A program made the position numbers and the translations under genes. From positions 1-7,249 of the forward strand of contig CAJCJE010000906.1 of NCBI GenBank assembly GCA_903970565.1: a DNA stretch of 7,249 bases, in the 5' to 3' direction. Of the stretch, positions 6,078-7,249 are shown piece by piece. Source of the stretch: Candidatus Melainabacteria bacterium (GTDB taxonomy: Bacteria; Actinomycetota; Actinomycetes; Mycobacteriales; Pseudonocardiaceae). Position 1 is the stretch's first letter; each line of letters starts with the position of its first letter. Below the pieces are notes generated by a model, which did no database searches, was not told where the DNA came from, and was given only the letters and a program-made list of their open reading frames with translations.

Positions 6078-6962
6078 ATGGCTTTCGACAATGCCTATGA
6101 GGCGCTGGGGGAGTACACCGACGATTCCCGGTGGGCCTTCGGCACCGGCTTCGACGAGCCGCTGGCCGGCGTGGACACCACCCTGCCGGCCGGCGTCGAC
6201 GGTGCCGGCCTGGCCGCCTACTGCCTGATGCTCGGCGACGACGCGCTGATCATGTCGCACCGGTTGCAGCAGTGGTGCACGAACGCGCCGGAACTGGAGG
6301 ACGAGGTCGCGCTGGCCAACATCGGCCTCGACCTGATCGGCCAGGCCCGGTTGCTGTTCGCCCGAGCCGGCAAGGCCGACGGCTCCGACCGGGGCGAGGA
6401 CCACTACGCCTTCTTCCGCGACGAACGCGAGTTCCGCAACGTGCGGCTCGTCGAGACGCCCAACGGCGACTTCGCGTACTCGATGGCCCGTCTGCTGGTC
6501 TTCGCGACCTGGCGGCTGGCCCTGCTGCACCGGCTGACCACCTCCGCCGACCAGGTGCTCGCCGCGATCGCCGCCAAAGGCGTCAAGGAGACCACCTACC
6601 ACCGCGACTACGCCGCGCAGTGGGTGGTCCGCCTCGGCGACGGCACCGAGGAGTCCGCGCGGCGGATGCAGATCGGCCTCGACGCGGTCTGGCCACTGGT
6701 CGAGGAACTGTTCCACCGGCACGAGATCGAACACTCGCTCGGCGCGGCCGGCGTCGCCGTCGACCCGACCGGCCTGCGCGCGGAGTTCGACGCGGTACTC
6801 GACCAGGTCACCGTGACCGCGCGGCTGCGGTTGCCGGAAACCGCTGCGCTGGCCGGGGTTTCCGGTCGGACGGGCCGCGACGGCGTGCACACCGAGACCT
6901 TCGGTTTCGTCATCGCCGAACTACAGAGCGTGGCCCGCGCCCACCCGGACGCGACATGGTGA
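6078..6962 (+). CDS. paaC: Phenylacetyl-CoA 1,2-epoxidase structural subunit PaaC
   Basis: A 294-residue ferritin-like subunit that pairs with PaaA and supports substrate binding and folding; in the known family it is not the redox-active iron subunit. Landmarks are AAYCLMLGDDALIMSHRLQQW (47-67), APELEDEVALANIGLDLIGQARLLF (70-94), FRDEREFRNVRLVETPNGDFAYS, the KGVKETTYH helix, and the C-terminal GRDGVHTETFGFVIAELQSVARAHPDATW. About 42 residues precede the point where E. coli PaaC (248 residues) begins to align; this acidic and aromatic segment reads DNAYEALGEYTDDSRWAFGTG. The ATG at 6078 is supported by GTGAGG (6065-6070) with a 7-base spacing and lies nine bases after the paaB stop. The end overlaps the paaD start by 7 bases. 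Confidence 0.96.
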   Translation: MAFDNAYEALGEYTDDSRWAFGTGFDEPLAGVDTTLPAGVDGAGLAAYCLMLGDDALIMSHRLQQWCTNAPELEDEVALANIGLDLIGQARLLFARAGKADGSDRGEDHYAFFRDEREFRNVRLVETPNGDFAYSMARLLVFATWRLALLHRLTTSADQVLAAIAAKGVKETTYHRDYAAQWVVRLGDGTEESARRMQIGLDAVWPLVEELFHRHEIEHSLGAAGVAVDPTGLRAEFDAVLDQVTVTARLRLPETAALAGVSGRTGRDGVHTETFGFVIAELQSVARAHPDATW

Positions 6963-7249
6963 CCCTCGACGCGCGGTCGGTCGCGGAAACCGTCACCGAC
7001 CCGGAACTGCCGATGCTCAGCCTCGCCGACCTCGGCGTCCTGCGCGAGGTGTCCGAAGTAGATGGTCGGGTTTCGGTGACGATCACCCCGACCTACACCG
7101 GCTGCCCGGCGATGGACGCCATGCGCGACGACCTGGAACACGCGCTGCGTGACGCGGGCTACCGCGAGGTCGACATCCGGGTCGCGTTGAGCCCGGCGTG
7201 GAGCAGCGACTGGATCAGCGAAGCCGGCCTGCGCAAACTCGCCGAAGCC
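6956..7249 (+). CDS. paaD: Phenylacetyl-CoA epoxidase maturation protein PaaD, 3'-truncated by window edge
   Basis: A MIP18/DUF59-family protein needed for function of the phenylacetyl-CoA epoxidase, thought to assist metal-centre assembly. 98 codons are visible. They include VTDPELPMLSLADLGVLREV (13-32) and TPTYTGCPAMDAMRDDL with the conserved Cys50, and end in YREVDIRVALSPAWSSDWISEAGLRKLAEA. Family members are about 160-170 residues, with a Cys-rich C-terminal zinc-ribbon-like segment; that part lies past the right edge. The ATG at 6956 overlaps the paaC stop by 7 bases. The adjacent GTG at 6959 (a 4-base GTGA overlap) is an equally plausible start. No good ribosome site is seen, which fits coupling to paaC translation. 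paaE is expected downstream. Confidence 0.93.
   Translation, partial: MVTLDARSVAETVTDPELPMLSLADLGVLREVSEVDGRVSVTITPTYTGCPAMDAMRDDLEHALRDAGYREVDIRVALSPAWSSDWISEAGLRKLAEA

Noticed and set aside
5493..6890. A 465-codon minus-strand frame spanning paaA, paaB and paaC
   Set aside because: It is antisense to three well-identified genes, has low-complexity composition and no ribosome site, and is a composition shadow.

Overview
The window is high-GC DNA with strongly G/C-biased third codon positions, tightly packed genes and overlapping start/stop codons. Gene content and an actinobacterial PaaR-like operator point to an actinomycete (Pseudonocardiales/Nocardia-like). This placement is inferred from composition and gene order, not from a marker gene.

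Layout. (1) 1-470, + strand: the 3' half of a 3-hydroxyacyl-CoA dehydrogenase, cut by the left edge. (2) 471-599: a short convergent gap with a weak hairpin. (3) 600-1310, - strand: a TetR-family repressor. (4) 1311-1420: a divergent control region with a TTGACA -35 box and two 15-bp palindromes, which is the likely operator for the TetR protein. (5) 1421-2554, + strand: a TetX-like FAD-dependent monooxygenase. (6) 2555-2736: an intergenic region with a weak hairpin, a TATGAT -10 box and, just downstream, a 28-bp imperfect palindrome resembling the known actinobacterial PaaR operator. (7) 2737-7249, + strand: the start of a phenylacetate catabolic operon, paaZ-paaA-paaB-paaC-paaD, with paaD cut by the right edge.

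How the genes work together. PaaA, PaaB and PaaC are parts of the multicomponent diiron epoxidase that converts phenylacetyl-CoA to its ring-1,2-epoxide. PaaD is an assembly/maturation factor for that complex. The reductase PaaE is expected downstream but is not visible. After isomerisation to oxepin-CoA (PaaG, not in the window), the bifunctional PaaZ opens the ring and oxidises the resulting semialdehyde. The partial dehydrogenase at the left edge could supply the later beta-oxidation step (3-hydroxyadipyl-CoA to 3-oxoadipyl-CoA), though it could also be a general fatty-acid enzyme. The TetR/monooxygenase pair looks like a self-contained regulated module between the two; its substrate is unknown.

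I see no IS element, tRNA, rRNA or CRISPR array. I also see no clearly undescribed system. The points most worth checking are the two operator regions, a 19-codon ORF that bridges paaZ and paaA with overlaps at both ends, and the unusual active-site loop of the TetX-like enzyme.
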